A stretch of DNA of 64,000 bases from Asaia bogorensis (GCA_945889625.1 CAMDCE010000021.1:1-64000); one strand, 5' to 3'. Shown: positions 41,264 through 50,125, counted from the stretch's first letter. A program made the numbers and translations. Notes: generated by a model not told the origin, from the sequence alone.

Positions 41264-42670
41264 TCAGCCGCGCACCGGATCGATCGGCGTCACGACCCCT
41301 TCGGCGGCCTCGATGACTTCGCCGGCATCGAGGCAGAGATCCTCGCGATTGCGCATCGCCATGATCTGAACGCCGGTGCGCAGCTTGCCGTGGCTGCCGA
41401 CCGGCACGGCCAGGCCGGGCAGGCCGAGCAGCGGCGCGAGCAGGGCGGGGCGCATGGAGTCCAGCACCTGCTTCTGGCCCGCCACCGTGGTGTCGCTCAC
41501 CTGCATTGGCGGAAGGTCGGCCAGGGTCGGCAGGATGACCAGCGGCCACTGCTGCATGAAGCTCATCCACCGGAACAGCAGGCCGTCGCGTTCGGTAAGG
41601 GCGGCGACATAGGTCGCCAAGTCGACCGGCTTGTGCAGTTCCAGCCAGGCGCCCATGGCGGCAATGGCGTCGGGATCGCCCATCTTCTGCATCTGCGGCC
41701 ACAGCCCGCCGAAGACATCGGTGACGCAGATCATGTGCCACAGCTCGACGCCGCGCTCGAGTTCGGGCGGCAGGATCTCCTCGACGACATAGCCCGCCGC
41801 CTGCAGATTCTTGCCGGCCTGGCGCACCGCGGCGGTTTGCGCCGGATGCATCCTGCTGCCGGGAAATTCCGGCACGATCGCGACCTTGATCGGTCGGGCC
41901 GGCGGCGGACCCTGCAGGGGGACGTCGTTCCAGCGCCAATCACGCCGGTCGCCGCGCGCCATGACCTCCAGCGCCAGGCGCGCGTCGCGCACGCTGCGGG
42001 TGTGTGGGCCCTGCACCGCCATCAGCACGGCGCCGACGGGGCGTCCAACCATGGCGCCGCTTGGATTGAACGAAGGAATGCGCGCGAAGCCGGTTCGTAG
42101 CCCGACCACGCCATTGCAGTAGGCCGGGATACGCACAGAGCCGCCGATATCGTTGCCGTGGGCGATCGGGCCGATGCCGGTCGCGGTGGCGGCTCCCGCG
42201 CCGCCACTCGATCCGCCCGGTGTGACGGTGAGATCGCGCGGATTCAAGGTCCGGCCGTGCAGGGCATTGTCGGTGAAAATGCGCATGGAGAAGGCGGGCG
42301 CGTTGGTGCGGCCGACGATGATGGCGCCGGCGTGCTTGAGATTGGCGACGACCGGGCTGTCCTCCTTGGCGATGAAATCCTTGAGCGGCACGACGCCGTT
42401 GTCGGTCGGCAGGCCAGTCTGGTCGACATTGACCTTGGTGGTGACCGGAACGCCGTGTAGCGGCGGCAGGGCATGACCACGCGCGCGGGCGGCGTCGGCA
42501 GTCTCGGCGGCAGTGCGGGCTTCTTCTTCCAGCACGCGGACCACGGCGTTGATGGCGGGATTGACCTTGTGCAGGCGGCCCAGCACCGAGTCGACCGCTT
42601 CGCGCGCCGAAGCCTGGCCGGTACGAATGAGGCGCGCCAGATCGGTCGCGTCGAGTTGCCAGAGGTCCAT
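41264..42670 (-). CDS. Amidase signature enzyme
   Basis: 468 residues from ATG at 42668-42670 with TGGAG 5 nt upstream; a slightly longer start is possible. The Ser-cisSer-Lys triad is complete: Lys79 in VPVTTKVNVD, Ser154 in TPGGSSGGAGA and Ser178 in NDIGGSVRIPAY. It hydrolyses a carboxamide to acid and ammonia; substrate unknown. It is most like the group near AtzF and plant-type fatty acid amide hydrolases only in general order. A decayed glyoxalase fragment lies just upstream in the same direction. Confidence 0.92.
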   Translation of the reverse strand: MDLWQLDATDLARLIRTGQASAREAVDSVLGRLHKVNPAINAVVRVLEEEARTAAETADAARARGHALPPLHGVPVTTKVNVDQTGLPTDNGVVPLKDFIAKEDSPVVANLKHAGAIIVGRTNAPAFSMRIFTDNALHGRTLNPRDLTVTPGGSSGGAGAATATGIGPIAHGNDIGGSVRIPAYCNGVVGLRTGFARIPSFNPSGAMVGRPVGAVLMAVQGPHTRSVRDARLALEVMARGDRRDWRWNDVPLQGPPPARPIKVAIVPEFPGSRMHPAQTAAVRQAGKNLQAAGYVVEEILPPELERGVELWHMICVTDVFGGLWPQMQKMGDPDAIAAMGAWLELHKPVDLATYVAALTERDGLLFRWMSFMQQWPLVILPTLADLPPMQVSDTTVAGQKQVLDSMRPALLAPLLGLPGLAVPVGSHGKLRTGVQIMAMRNREDLCLDAGEVIEAAEGVVTPIDPVRG

Positions 42671-42681
42671 GTCTACTCCAG

Positions 42682-42774
42682 TCAATCCTGGGAAATTTCC
42701 ATGCCGAAGAAGAGCATGTTGCCGTCGAGATCGGCCACATCGAAATCGCGCAGGTCGTGGTCATGGATGGATAT
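42682..42774 (-). pseudogene. 3' remnant of a glyoxalase/VOC gene
   Basis: In a frame with TGA at 42682-42684, the minus strand reads HDHDLRDFDVADLDGNMLFF followed by GMEISQD. This matches the C-terminal strand of glyoxalase/bleomycin-resistance (VOC) proteins, RDFxVxDPDGNxLxFG. Upstream of about 42774 the similarity stops at an AT-rich run (ATATATAT), and no start or N-terminal half is present. It is probably the relic of a deleted gene that was once in front of the amidase. The assignment rests on one conserved segment. Confidence 0.55.
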
Positions 42775-42840
42775 ATATCGCTATTTTGGATGAAAGCGGG
42801 CGACTAAGGTTCTCTGCATGTGTTGTGAGGAGCTATGGCC

Positions 42841-43941
42841 ATGAAGTGGCAAGACCGTCGTCTGTTGGATCTGTTCGGCATCGATCATCCGATCGTGCAG
42901 GCGCCGATGGCCGGATCGAGCTCTCCGGCGATGGCCGTCGCCGTGTCGGAAGCCGGCGGTCTGGGCTCGATCGCGGGCGCCATGCTGACGCCCGAAACGC
43001 TGCGTACCGAGCTGCAGATCGTCCAGCAGGGCACCGCACGTCCGATCAACGTCAATTTCTTCGTTCATCAGCCGCCCGACAAGGATCCGGCGCGCGAGGC
43101 CGCCTGGCGCCAGCGGCTGGCGCCGTACTATCGCGAGTTCGGGCTGGCGCCGGCCGCCGGCAGCGGCGGGCCGGTCCGCGAACCGTTCAATGCAGCGCTG
43201 TGCGACGTCGTGCTGGAGTTCAAGCCCAAGGTCGTGAGTTTCCACTTCGGATTGCCGGCCGAGGCACTGACCGGCCGGCTCAAGACCGCCGGCATCCTGG
43301 TCATCAGTTCGGCCACGACCGCGGAGGAAGCGCGCTGGCTCGAGGCGCGCGGCTGCGACGCCGTCATCGCGCAGGGCGCCGAGGCGGGCGGTCATCGCGG
43401 CATGTTCCTGGTCGACGAAGGCGGAGGTTACTCCGCCGCTATCGCGCGGCAAGCCGGCACCATGGCGCTGGTGCCGCAGGTGGTCGACGCGGTCAAAGTG
43501 CCGGTGATCGCTGCCGGCGGTATCGGCGATGGCCGCGGCATCGCCGCCGCCCTGGCGCTCGGCGCGGCGGGCGCGCAGATCGGCACGGCCTATCTGTTGT
43601 CGCCGGAGGCCAAGACGCCGCCGTTGCACCGCGCGGCGCTGAAGGCGGCGAGCGACAACAGCACGACGCTGACCAATCTCTTCACCGGTCGGCCGGCGCG
43701 CGGCATCGTCAACCGCTTCATCCGCGAAGTCGGGCCGATAAGCAAGGACGCGCCGGCCTTTCCGACCGCGGCCGGTGCTGCCTTGCCCCTGCGCACCGCG
43801 ACGGAGCCCAAGGGATCGAGCGATTTCATGCCGCTATGGAGCGGGCAGGCGCCGACCCTGGCGCGCGAGGCGCCATCGGGTGAGCTGACCCGGCGCTTCG
43901 TCGTCGAAACCGAGGCGGCGCTCAGGCGCGCGCGGGGATGA
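42841..43941 (+). CDS. Nitronate monooxygenase
   Basis: 366 residues from ATG at 42841 (AGGAG 8 nt upstream); an ATG at 42835 is in frame but has only 2 nt spacing. NMO signatures: IDHPIVQAPMAGSSSPAMAV at the start, GGLGSIAGAMLTPE, DAVIAQGAEAGGHRG with the catalytic His region, PVIAAGGIGDGRGIAAALAL, and AQIGTAYLL. FMN enzymes of this family oxidise alkyl nitronates such as propionate 3-nitronate. The 3' end overlaps the convergent TetR gene by 20 nt. Confidence 0.93.
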   Translation: MKWQDRRLLDLFGIDHPIVQAPMAGSSSPAMAVAVSEAGGLGSIAGAMLTPETLRTELQIVQQGTARPINVNFFVHQPPDKDPAREAAWRQRLAPYYREFGLAPAAGSGGPVREPFNAALCDVVLEFKPKVVSFHFGLPAEALTGRLKTAGILVISSATTAEEARWLEARGCDAVIAQGAEAGGHRGMFLVDEGGGYSAAIARQAGTMALVPQVVDAVKVPVIAAGGIGDGRGIAAALALGAAGAQIGTAYLLSPEAKTPPLHRAALKAASDNSTTLTNLFTGRPARGIVNRFIREVGPISKDAPAFPTAAGAALPLRTATEPKGSSDFMPLWSGQAPTLAREAPSGELTRRFVVETEAALRRARG

Positions 43942-44515
43942 CGGCGTCGAGGAGCTGATCAACGAAGCCGCGCGTGATCGGCGCGTGGCCCATCAGCAGA
44001 CGGTAGAACAACGGGCCGAAGATCAGGTCGAGGGCGAGTTCGATGTCCGATGGCGGCACGACCAGCCTTTCCTCGACGCAGCGTTCGAGCAGCAGGCGAG
44101 CGGCATCGCGGCTGCGGGCGATGAACTCGTTGCGGAACGCCTTGGCGAGTTCGGTCTCCGACTGCGCTGCCGCCACCATGGCGGCGACGCTGCGCCCGGT
44201 CGGTGCGGCGAAGGCATCGGCGACGGCATGAAGCTGGGCGCGCAGGGCGGCGAGCGGCGTGCGAGCGCTCTTGGCGGCGTCGGGCGCGCCGGTGGCATCG
44301 AGGAAGGCCGCCATCGCCACGGCCGGCGCATTGGACCAATAGCGGTAGATCGTGGGTCGGCTGACGCCGGCCTTTTGCGCGATCGCTTCGATCGTCGCGG
44401 CGGTGAGGCCGCCGCGCTCGAGTAATGCGCGGGCGGCGGCGAGGATGGCCGCGCGGGTGCGCGGATCGCGCGGGCGGCCACGGGCGGGTTGGGGAGACGG
44501 GGGTTGACGGGCCAT
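43922..44515 (-). CDS. TetR/AcrR family transcriptional regulator
   Basis: 197 residues. N-terminal helix-turn-helix: TRAAILAAARALLERGG, then TIEAIAQKAGVSRPTIYRYW. The C-terminal ligand domain is of the TetR_C_6 type (FARTGRSVAAMVAAAQ-like helix, LALDLIFGPLFYRLLMGH). It probably represses itself and the divergent VOC gene: the 45-bp spacer carries a palindrome (TTACG-GTA-CGTAA). No in-gene clue to the ligand. Third codon positions are very GC-rich. Confidence 0.9.
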   Translation of the reverse strand: MARQPPSPQPARGRPRDPRTRAAILAAARALLERGGLTAATIEAIAQKAGVSRPTIYRYWSNAPAVAMAAFLDATGAPDAAKSARTPLAALRAQLHAVADAFAAPTGRSVAAMVAAAQSETELAKAFRNEFIARSRDAARLLLERCVEERLVVPPSDIELALDLIFGPLFYRLLMGHAPITRGFVDQLLDAVIPARA

Positions 44516-44524
44516 CTAATTATG

Positions 44525-44537
44525 TTACGGTACGTAA
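44525..44537. promoter_or_regulatory. Candidate TetR operator in the TetR/VOC spacer
   Basis: The spacer between the divergent TetR and VOC starts is AT-rich, unlike its surroundings. It contains the inverted repeat TTACG-GTA-CGTAA (44525-44537), flanked by a longer imperfect ATGTTAC/GTAATGT pair. A -10-like TATAAC lies at 44543-44548, and the palindrome sits between it and the expected -35. This is the usual arrangement for TetR repression. Confidence 0.5.
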
Positions 44538-44560
44538 TGTAATATAACACAGGTGGTGCC

Positions 44561-45031
44561 ATGACAGCAAAGCACAAGACTGGAGAGCAGACCTTGCGGG
44601 CTCACGCGACGGTGCACGATGCCACGGCCGCGATCGCGTTCTATGCCAAGGCGTTCGGCGCCGTGGAGCAGTTCCGGCTGGTCGAGCCCTCGGGCCGGGT
44701 CGGCCACGCCGAGATCAAGTTCGGCGACAGCGTCCTGATGCTGAATGATGAATATCCCGACTTCGGCGCCAAGAGCCCGGCGTCTGTCGGCGGCTCGCCT
44801 GTCGCCTTCCACCTCCAGGTGCCGGATGCCGACGCGGCCGTCGACCGCGCCGTCAAAGCCGGCGCGACCGTGGTGCGGCCGGTCCAGGACGAGTTCTACG
44901 GCGACCGCACGGGCATGGTGGCCTGTCCCTTCGGCTATCGCTGGTCGCTGGCCGCGCCCAAGGAGCAGGTGAGCCCGGCGGAAATGCAGAAGCGCTGGAG
45001 CAAGATGCTGGCGGGTGGCAAGGCCGAGTAG
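44561..45031 (+). CDS. VOC/glyoxalase family protein (PhnB-like)
   Basis: 156 residues. The start (RAHATVHDATAAIAFYAKAF, near residue 12) and VEPSGRVGHAEIKFGDSVLM, then LMLNDEYPDFGAKSP, are typical of PhnB/YdfH-like glyoxalases. The closing CPFGYRWSLA replaces the usual DPxGHxW, which changes one metal ligand. It is divergent from a TetR gene and likely induced with its ligand. Role unknown, possibly detoxification. AGGTGG lies upstream. Confidence 0.88.
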   Translation: MTAKHKTGEQTLRAHATVHDATAAIAFYAKAFGAVEQFRLVEPSGRVGHAEIKFGDSVLMLNDEYPDFGAKSPASVGGSPVAFHLQVPDADAAVDRAVKAGATVVRPVQDEFYGDRTGMVACPFGYRWSLAAPKEQVSPAEMQKRWSKMLAGGKAE

Positions 45032-45048
45032 GCGTTCATGGCTGGGGG

Positions 45049-45113
45049 CGCGCCACTCCGTGGCGCGTCTTCCGATGCATAATCGCACCACTCTAGGCGG
45101 AGTAAACTCCGCC
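45049..45113. terminator. Two hairpins between convergent genes
   Basis: Hairpin 1 is CGCGCCAC-TCC-GTGGCGCG (45049-45067). Hairpin 2 is GGCGGAGT-AA-ACTCCGCC (45096-45113). Both lie in the 110-base gap between the convergent VOC and glutamine-synthetase-like genes and probably end transcription from both sides. A run of ten C follows at 45125-45134, a likely slippage or sequencing-error site. Confidence 0.5.
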
Positions 45114-45141
45114 GCGGTGGGGTACCCCCCCCCCGCAAAGA

Positions 45142-46581
45142 CTAGAACGTCGAAAAGTACTCGCGCTGTTCCCAGTCGCTGACTTCAAGACTGAAGCGGT
45201 CGATCTCGGCCTGCTTCAGCTTGAGATAGTAGTCGACAAAGAAATCGCCGAAGCCGGCGCGCAACGCCTTGTTTTCGCGTAGGGCCGCGAGTGCTTCGTC
45301 CAGCGTGCGCGGCAGGGGCGGCGCGTCGGCTTCGTAGGGCGTGTCGGCCGAGGGGCCGGGATCGGCAAGGCGCCTCAGCCCGTCGAGGCCGCAGACGATC
45401 TGGCTCGCCATATAAAGGTAGGGGTTGGCGGCAGGCTCGCCGACCCGGTTCTCCAGATGTGTTGCCGGATCGCCGGCGCCGCCCAGCACGCGCACCATGA
45501 CGCCGCGATTGTCGCGCCCCCAGGTCGCGCGGTCGGGTGCCAGCGAGAACGGACGGTAGCGCTTGTAGCCGTTGAGCGTCGGCGTGCTGAAGGCGGCCGC
45601 TGCGCGGGCATTGTCGAGCAGGCCCGCCATATACTGCATGCCCAGCGCCGACAGCGGCTCCTTGTCGGCGACGAAGGCGTTGGCGCCGGTCTTCCTGTCC
45701 TTTAGCGACTGATGGAGGTGCCAGCCGCTCGACATGACGTTGGGCAGCTTGGGCCGGCACATGAAGGTCGCGTGATAGCCGTGGCGCTGCGCCACCTGCT
45801 TGGCGGCGCTCCGGAACAGCACCATGGCGTCGGCTGGCTCCATCCCCGTGCCGGCGCGGAAGGTGAATTCGACCTGGCTCGGTCCGAACTCGACTTCCAG
45901 CGACCGCAGCGGTAGGCCGAGGCCGGCGATGTTGGTGCGCAGGAGCTCGAGGATGGGATCCATCTCGTCGTATCGCTGCTCCGTCAGATACTGGTAGCCC
46001 TGGTTGAGCAGCGAGACTTCGGGCGGTTCGCCGGGCTGGCCCGGTTGCCCGGCGTTGGCCGGCGCCAGCTTGGACCCTTCGAGCTTGAAGAGATGAAACT
46101 CGACTTCGAGGCCGGCGAAGAAGTCGTAGCCAGCGTCGGCAAGTGCGGCCAACGACTGGCGATAGACTTGCCGCGTGCTGAGCGGCATCGGCCGGCCGTC
46201 GGCCAGCACGATGTCGCACAGGATCCAGCCGGTGTGCGGCGCCCACGGCAGGACGCGGAACGTCGACGGATCGGGCAGCATCATGCAATCGGCCGCGCCC
46301 GCGAACTCCTTCATGCCGAGCGCGCCGTCCGCGCCCCATACCGGGAACACCGTGCGGTGCGCGGTGTCCTTGAGCAGCATGGTGGTGCTGAAGCCGACGC
46401 CGTTCCTGATGGCGCTGCCGACCTCGGCGGCGGTCAGCGTCTTGCCGCGCAGGATGCCGTGCTGGTCGGCGAAGGAGAATCGCACGACCGTGAGCTCGCC
46501 CGCCTGGACGCGGCGTTCGACCTCGCGCGTGGCGGCCTGGCGCTCGGCGGTCCACAAACTGGCCTTCTCGGCGAGATGCAT
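45142..46581 (-). CDS. Glutamine synthetase family protein (gamma-glutamylamide type)
   Basis: 479 residues from ATG at 46579-46581; an ATG at 46608 would overlap a REP element. The GS fold shows as FAGLEVEFHLFKLEGSK (metal Glu), PSQVEFTFRAGTG, MSSGWHLHQSLKDR (metal His), NGYKRYRPFSLAPDRATWGR and GDPATHLENRVGEPAANPY. The long N-terminal segment (RFSFADQHGILRGKTLTAAE) and lack of the adenylylation Tyr loop are typical of the GlnA3/PuuA/GlnT branch that ligates glutamate to amines or amides. Substrate unknown. It is downstream of the Rieske gene on the same strand. Confidence 0.9.
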   Translation of the reverse strand: MHLAEKASLWTAERQAATREVERRVQAGELTVVRFSFADQHGILRGKTLTAAEVGSAIRNGVGFSTTMLLKDTAHRTVFPVWGADGALGMKEFAGAADCMMLPDPSTFRVLPWAPHTGWILCDIVLADGRPMPLSTRQVYRQSLAALADAGYDFFAGLEVEFHLFKLEGSKLAPANAGQPGQPGEPPEVSLLNQGYQYLTEQRYDEMDPILELLRTNIAGLGLPLRSLEVEFGPSQVEFTFRAGTGMEPADAMVLFRSAAKQVAQRHGYHATFMCRPKLPNVMSSGWHLHQSLKDRKTGANAFVADKEPLSALGMQYMAGLLDNARAAAAFSTPTLNGYKRYRPFSLAPDRATWGRDNRGVMVRVLGGAGDPATHLENRVGEPAANPYLYMASQIVCGLDGLRRLADPGPSADTPYEADAPPLPRTLDEALAALRENKALRAGFGDFFVDYYLKLKQAEIDRFSLEVSDWEQREYFSTF

Positions 46582-46603
46582 CTGGCTAGGCGTCCTCGCG
46601 ATC

Positions 46604-46737
46604 CTCATCCTGAGGAGCCGCGCGGAGCGCGGCGTCTCGAAGGATGGGCAACAGTGTCGGTGTGGGCCACCAAGGCGCGGAGATTACTCCGCGCTGATCG
46701 AGACGCGGCCCTGCGGGCCGCTCCTCAGGGTGAGGGT
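46604..46737. repeat. Inverted REP pair between Rieske and GS-like genes
   Basis: The left unit CCTCATCCTGAGGAGC and the right unit GCTCCTCAGGGTGAGG face each other, with a perfect GCGCGGAG/CTCCGCGC hairpin between. This CATCCTGAGGAG ... TCTCGAAGGATG motif recurs at 50162-50228. Such REP elements are common between genes of many alphaproteobacteria. The pair may protect the Rieske transcript end. Confidence 0.6.
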
Positions 46738-46754
46738 GGTGTTGCATCACGGCT

Positions 46755-48089
46755 TCAGGCGACCAGCGGCGGCGGGGTCTTGGCAGCCCAGCTCGAGCCG
46801 CTGCGGCGGCGGGCGTCGAATTCCTTCCAGTAGGACTGCCAGCCCTCGGTCGGGCCCATGCCGTCGACGGTGATGGGTCCGCGGATGGTCGCGGCACGCG
46901 CTGGATCGAGGCACATCGGCGGCTTGTCGCCGTTGGCGACCTGGCCGATCGCCGACAGCAGCATGCGGCGGTAGGCGACGATTGCCTTGTCGGTCGTCCC
47001 GAGATGCTCGCGCGTGCGGTCGGCGATGCGGCCCTGGCTTTCGATCGCCCACTGGTCGTGGACGTTGATGTCGAAACCCATGCCGGTGTAGGTCTGCGTC
47101 GCCTGTTCCTTGACGCTGTAACCGTAGCTGTTGTGACGGCCGAGGCGCGGGCGGTAGTCGGGCAGCTCGTAGAGCTGCAGGCGCTGCTCGCGCATCTGCG
47201 CGTGATCGACCGGCTTACCGAACGACGTGAAGATCGCGTACCAGTAGCAGGAGGTGTCGTCGATCGGCACATGCCACTGGGTGATCGTCATCTCGGTGCT
47301 CATCGGGATCACGAAGGCATAGGGGAAGACGAGATTGGTGACGCGCACGTGGGTGTGCTTCTCGCTGATCCGGCGCAGGGTGAACAGGCGGAGCCCGTAA
47401 TCGGTGCCCTCGACGTCGATCTGCGGCCGCGTGTACTCGCGCATCATGCGCGTCATCGGGATGTTCGAATCGGACGAGGCGGCGCGGAACTGCTTGCCGT
47501 AGCCGTCGCCGGACGGATCCTCGTCCTCGTAGAAGCGGTGCAGGTAGGAGGCGTGGGCGGGATCGATGCCGACCTCCAGCGCCTGCAGCCAGTTGCAGTC
47601 GATCATGCCCTTGAAGGCGAAGGCGTGCGTGCCGGGCGCCAGGAAGCAGTCGAAGTCGGGGAAGGCGGGAGCCTCTCCCTCGCCGAGATAGGCGAAAACG
47701 ATGCCGTTCTTGACCACCACCGGGTAGGAACGCTGACGCACGCGCTGGCAGAGCACGCTGCCTTCGGGCTCGGCCGGCGTTTCGAGGCACTTGCCGTCGA
47801 CGTCGAACAGCCAGCCATGAAACAGGCAGCGCAGGCCGCCGTCCTCGAGGCGGCCGAAAGCGAGATCGGCGCCGCGATGCGGGCAGTCGCGATCCAGCAG
47901 CCCATGGCGACCACGCTCATCGCGAAACAGCACGAAATCCTGGCCGAGCACACGCACCGCCTTGGCCGGGCGCTCGGCCGGCAGTTCGTCGGCCAGGGCC
48001 ACCGGATGCCAATAGTGCCGCATCAGCGCGCCGCACTTTGTGCCCGGCCCGATGCGGGTGATCAGCTCGTTTTGCTCCGGACTCATCAT
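46755..48089 (-). CDS. Rieske non-heme iron oxygenase, large subunit (phthalate dioxygenase-like)
   Basis: 444 residues from ATG at 48087-48089; the frame stays open far upstream but reads as antisense there. The Rieske [2Fe-2S] ligands are Cys69 and His71 in DRDCPHRGAD and Cys88 and His91 in RCLFHGWLFD. The mononuclear iron site lies in EVGIDPAHASYLHRFYED with Asp176, His179 and His184. Overall length and TRPQIDVEGTDYGLRLF match the phthalate 4,5-dioxygenase and related O-demethylase oxygenase group. It inserts oxygen into an aromatic or cleaves an ether; electron partners are not in the window. No good ribosome binding site is seen. Confidence 0.9.
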   Translation of the reverse strand: MMSPEQNELITRIGPGTKCGALMRHYWHPVALADELPAERPAKAVRVLGQDFVLFRDERGRHGLLDRDCPHRGADLAFGRLEDGGLRCLFHGWLFDVDGKCLETPAEPEGSVLCQRVRQRSYPVVVKNGIVFAYLGEGEAPAFPDFDCFLAPGTHAFAFKGMIDCNWLQALEVGIDPAHASYLHRFYEDEDPSGDGYGKQFRAASSDSNIPMTRMMREYTRPQIDVEGTDYGLRLFTLRRISEKHTHVRVTNLVFPYAFVIPMSTEMTITQWHVPIDDTSCYWYAIFTSFGKPVDHAQMREQRLQLYELPDYRPRLGRHNSYGYSVKEQATQTYTGMGFDINVHDQWAIESQGRIADRTREHLGTTDKAIVAYRRMLLSAIGQVANGDKPPMCLDPARAATIRGPITVDGMGPTEGWQSYWKEFDARRRSGSSWAAKTPPPLVA

Positions 48090-48119
48090 GGGAAAAGTTT
48101 CGCGCAAATGGGCCCTGAT

Positions 48120-48205
48120 GTCATCCGCGGCGGAGTAACCTCCGCCTTGAGCGCAGCGAGGGATCCTTCGGCGAGCGAAAGATCCCTCGCTTCGCTCGGG
48201 ATGAC
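48120..48205. repeat. REP-like inverted repeat between divergent genes
   Basis: GTCATCC at 48120-48126 and GGGATGAC at 48198-48205 form the ends. Inside are GGCGGAG-TAAC-CTCCGCC and two GATCCCTCGC-type arms. It lies in the 135-base spacer between the Rieske and hydrolase starts. The same element type occurs at 59305-59371. Confidence 0.55.
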
Positions 48206-48224
48206 AGCCGTATACAATGCAGCC

Positions 48225-49109
48225 ATGAACCTGCTCCACGACATGCCGGGACCGACCTCCCGGGTCTTCTTTTCCCAACGTCTGCGTCTTCACTATGTCG
48301 ACTGGGGAAATCCTGAGGCGCCACCTCTCTTGTTGGTGCACGGTGGGCGCGATCACTGCCGGAACTGGGACTGGGTAGCGCAGGCGCTGCGCAAGGACTG
48401 GCACATAATCTGCCCCGACTTGCGCGGGCACGGCGACAGCCAGTGGTCGCCCGACGGCAATTACTCGATGGCGGCCTACCTCTACGATCTGGCGCAGCTC
48501 ATTCACCAGCAGGCGCTGGCGCCCGTCACCATCGTTTCCCATTCGCTCGGTGGCAATATCAGCCTGCGCTACAGCGGCATCTATCCGGAGAACGTGCGCA
48601 AACTGGTGGCCATCGAAGGCATCGGACCGTCGCCCAAGATGCTGGCTGAGCGCGCCCAGAAAGGCATGGCCGACCGTATGCGCGACTGGGTCGAGGAGGA
48701 ACGCAAGCTGTCGGGCCGCCTGCCGCGCCGGTACGCCAGCATCGAGGAAGCCTTCAAGCGCATGCAGGACGAGAACACGCATCTCAGCGGCGAGCAGGCG
48801 CGTCACCTGACGCAACACGGCGTCAACCAGAACGAGGACGGCAGCTATAGCTGGAAGTTCGACAACTACGTCCGCGCGAACCCGCCCTACGACATGAGCC
48901 ACGCCGACATCGAGACCTTGTGGGCGCGCATCACCTGTCCGACCCTGCTGGTCTACGGCAAGGAGAGTTGGGCCTCGAACCCGGAAAGGGACGGGCGGCT
49001 GAAGCATTTCAAGACCGCCAAGGTCGTGGAGTTCGACAATGCCGGCCACTGGGTGCACCACGACCGGCTCGACGCTTTCGTGGATACCGTGAGGGCCTTC
49101 ATCAAATGA
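48225..49109 (+). CDS. Alpha/beta hydrolase
   Basis: 294 residues from ATG at 48225. Motifs: LLLVHGGRDHCRNWDWVAQA (oxyanion loop), ICPDLRGHGDSQWSPDG, nucleophile Ser107 in VSHSLGGNISLRY, and the terminal His in FDNAGHWVHHDR. Typical cytoplasmic hydrolase of esters, amides or C-C bonds. Its last codon overlaps the next ADH start in ATGA, a translationally coupled pair. Divergent from the Rieske gene, so it may act on the oxygenase product (inference). Confidence 0.9.
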   Translation: MNLLHDMPGPTSRVFFSQRLRLHYVDWGNPEAPPLLLVHGGRDHCRNWDWVAQALRKDWHIICPDLRGHGDSQWSPDGNYSMAAYLYDLAQLIHQQALAPVTIVSHSLGGNISLRYSGIYPENVRKLVAIEGIGPSPKMLAERAQKGMADRMRDWVEEERKLSGRLPRRYASIEEAFKRMQDENTHLSGEQARHLTQHGVNQNEDGSYSWKFDNYVRANPPYDMSHADIETLWARITCPTLLVYGKESWASNPERDGRLKHFKTAKVVEFDNAGHWVHHDRLDAFVDTVRAFIK

Positions 49110-50125
49110 GAGCAGCCATCTTCCGCGGCGGCGACATCGTGGTCGACACCCTGCCCGAGCCGGTGCCGGCAATGGGTCAGGTGCTGGTCAAGACGCTGGC
49201 TTGCGGCATCTGCGGCTCGGACCTGCATGCCGCCAAGCATGCCCATCGCATGGTCGAGGTCACCAAGCGCATCCCGGGCCGGGTGCCGATGGATCTCTCT
49301 CGCGACGTCGTGTTCGGCCACGAGTTCTGCTGCGAGGTGCTCGATTACGGTCCCAAGACTGAGCGCAAGCTCAAGACCGGCACGCGAGTCTGCGCCATGC
49401 CGCTGATGATGGAGACTGATGGGCCCAAGGGCATGGGCTATTCCAACACTTATGTCGGCGGCTATGCCGAGCAGATGCTGCTCTCCACACCGCTGCTCCT
49501 CGAAGTGCCGAATGGCCTCTCGACCGAGCATGCAGCCCTCACCGAGCCGCTGGCCGTCGGCGTGCATGCCGTCGAGAAGGGCGCGCTCAAGGGCGACGAG
49601 GCACCGCTGGTCATCGGCTGCGGGCCGGTCGGCCTTGCTGTCATCGCCGCTCTCCGGCTGAAGGGTATCCGGCCGATCGTGGCGGCGGATTTTTCGTCCA
49701 AGCGCCGTGAGCTCGCCGTGAAAATGGGCGCCGACATCGTGGTCGACCCGGCAAAGGAGTCGCCCTACGCCAGGCTCGCGACCGACAAGCGCGCGGCGAT
49801 TTTCGATTGCGTGGGCGTCCCCGGGCTGATGCAGCAGGTGTTCGAGAAAGCGCCGCGCGACGCCCGTGTCGTGGTGGTCGGCGTCTGCATGGAACTCGAC
49901 CAGATCGAGCCGCTGTTCGCGATCTTCAAGGAACTCAACCTGCAGTTCGTGCTGGGTTACACGCCTGAGGAATTCGCCCGATCGCTCCGGCTGCTCGCCG
50001 AAGGGCAGGTCAATGCCGAGGCGCTGATCACCGACAAGGTCGGCCTCGACGGAGTGAAGGGCGCCTTCGCCGAACTCGCCAATCCCGAGCGACACACCAA
50101 GATCCTCGTCGAGCCCTGGCGCTAG
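49106..50125 (+). CDS. Zinc-dependent (MDR family) alcohol dehydrogenase
   Basis: 339 residues from ATG at 49106, coupled to the hydrolase. Zinc site CGICGSDLHAAKHAH near residue 33 and GHEFCCEV near 69. The NAD site PLVIGCGPVGLAVIAALRLKG lies near residue 170. The structural zinc loop is missing or short, as in several medium-chain ADHs. It oxidises an alcohol or reduces an aldehyde/ketone; substrate unknown. Confidence 0.92.
   Translation: MRAAIFRGGDIVVDTLPEPVPAMGQVLVKTLACGICGSDLHAAKHAHRMVEVTKRIPGRVPMDLSRDVVFGHEFCCEVLDYGPKTERKLKTGTRVCAMPLMMETDGPKGMGYSNTYVGGYAEQMLLSTPLLLEVPNGLSTEHAALTEPLAVGVHAVEKGALKGDEAPLVIGCGPVGLAVIAALRLKGIRPIVAADFSSKRRELAVKMGADIVVDPAKESPYARLATDKRAAIFDCVGVPGLMQQVFEKAPRDARVVVVGVCMELDQIEPLFAIFKELNLQFVLGYTPEEFARSLRLLAEGQVNAEALITDKVGLDGVKGAFAELANPERHTKILVEPWR

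Noticed and set aside
46755-49172. 805-codon minus-strand frame including the Rieske enzyme
   Set aside because: Only the part from 48089 matches a Rieske oxygenase; the rest is antisense to the hydrolase gene and a REP element.
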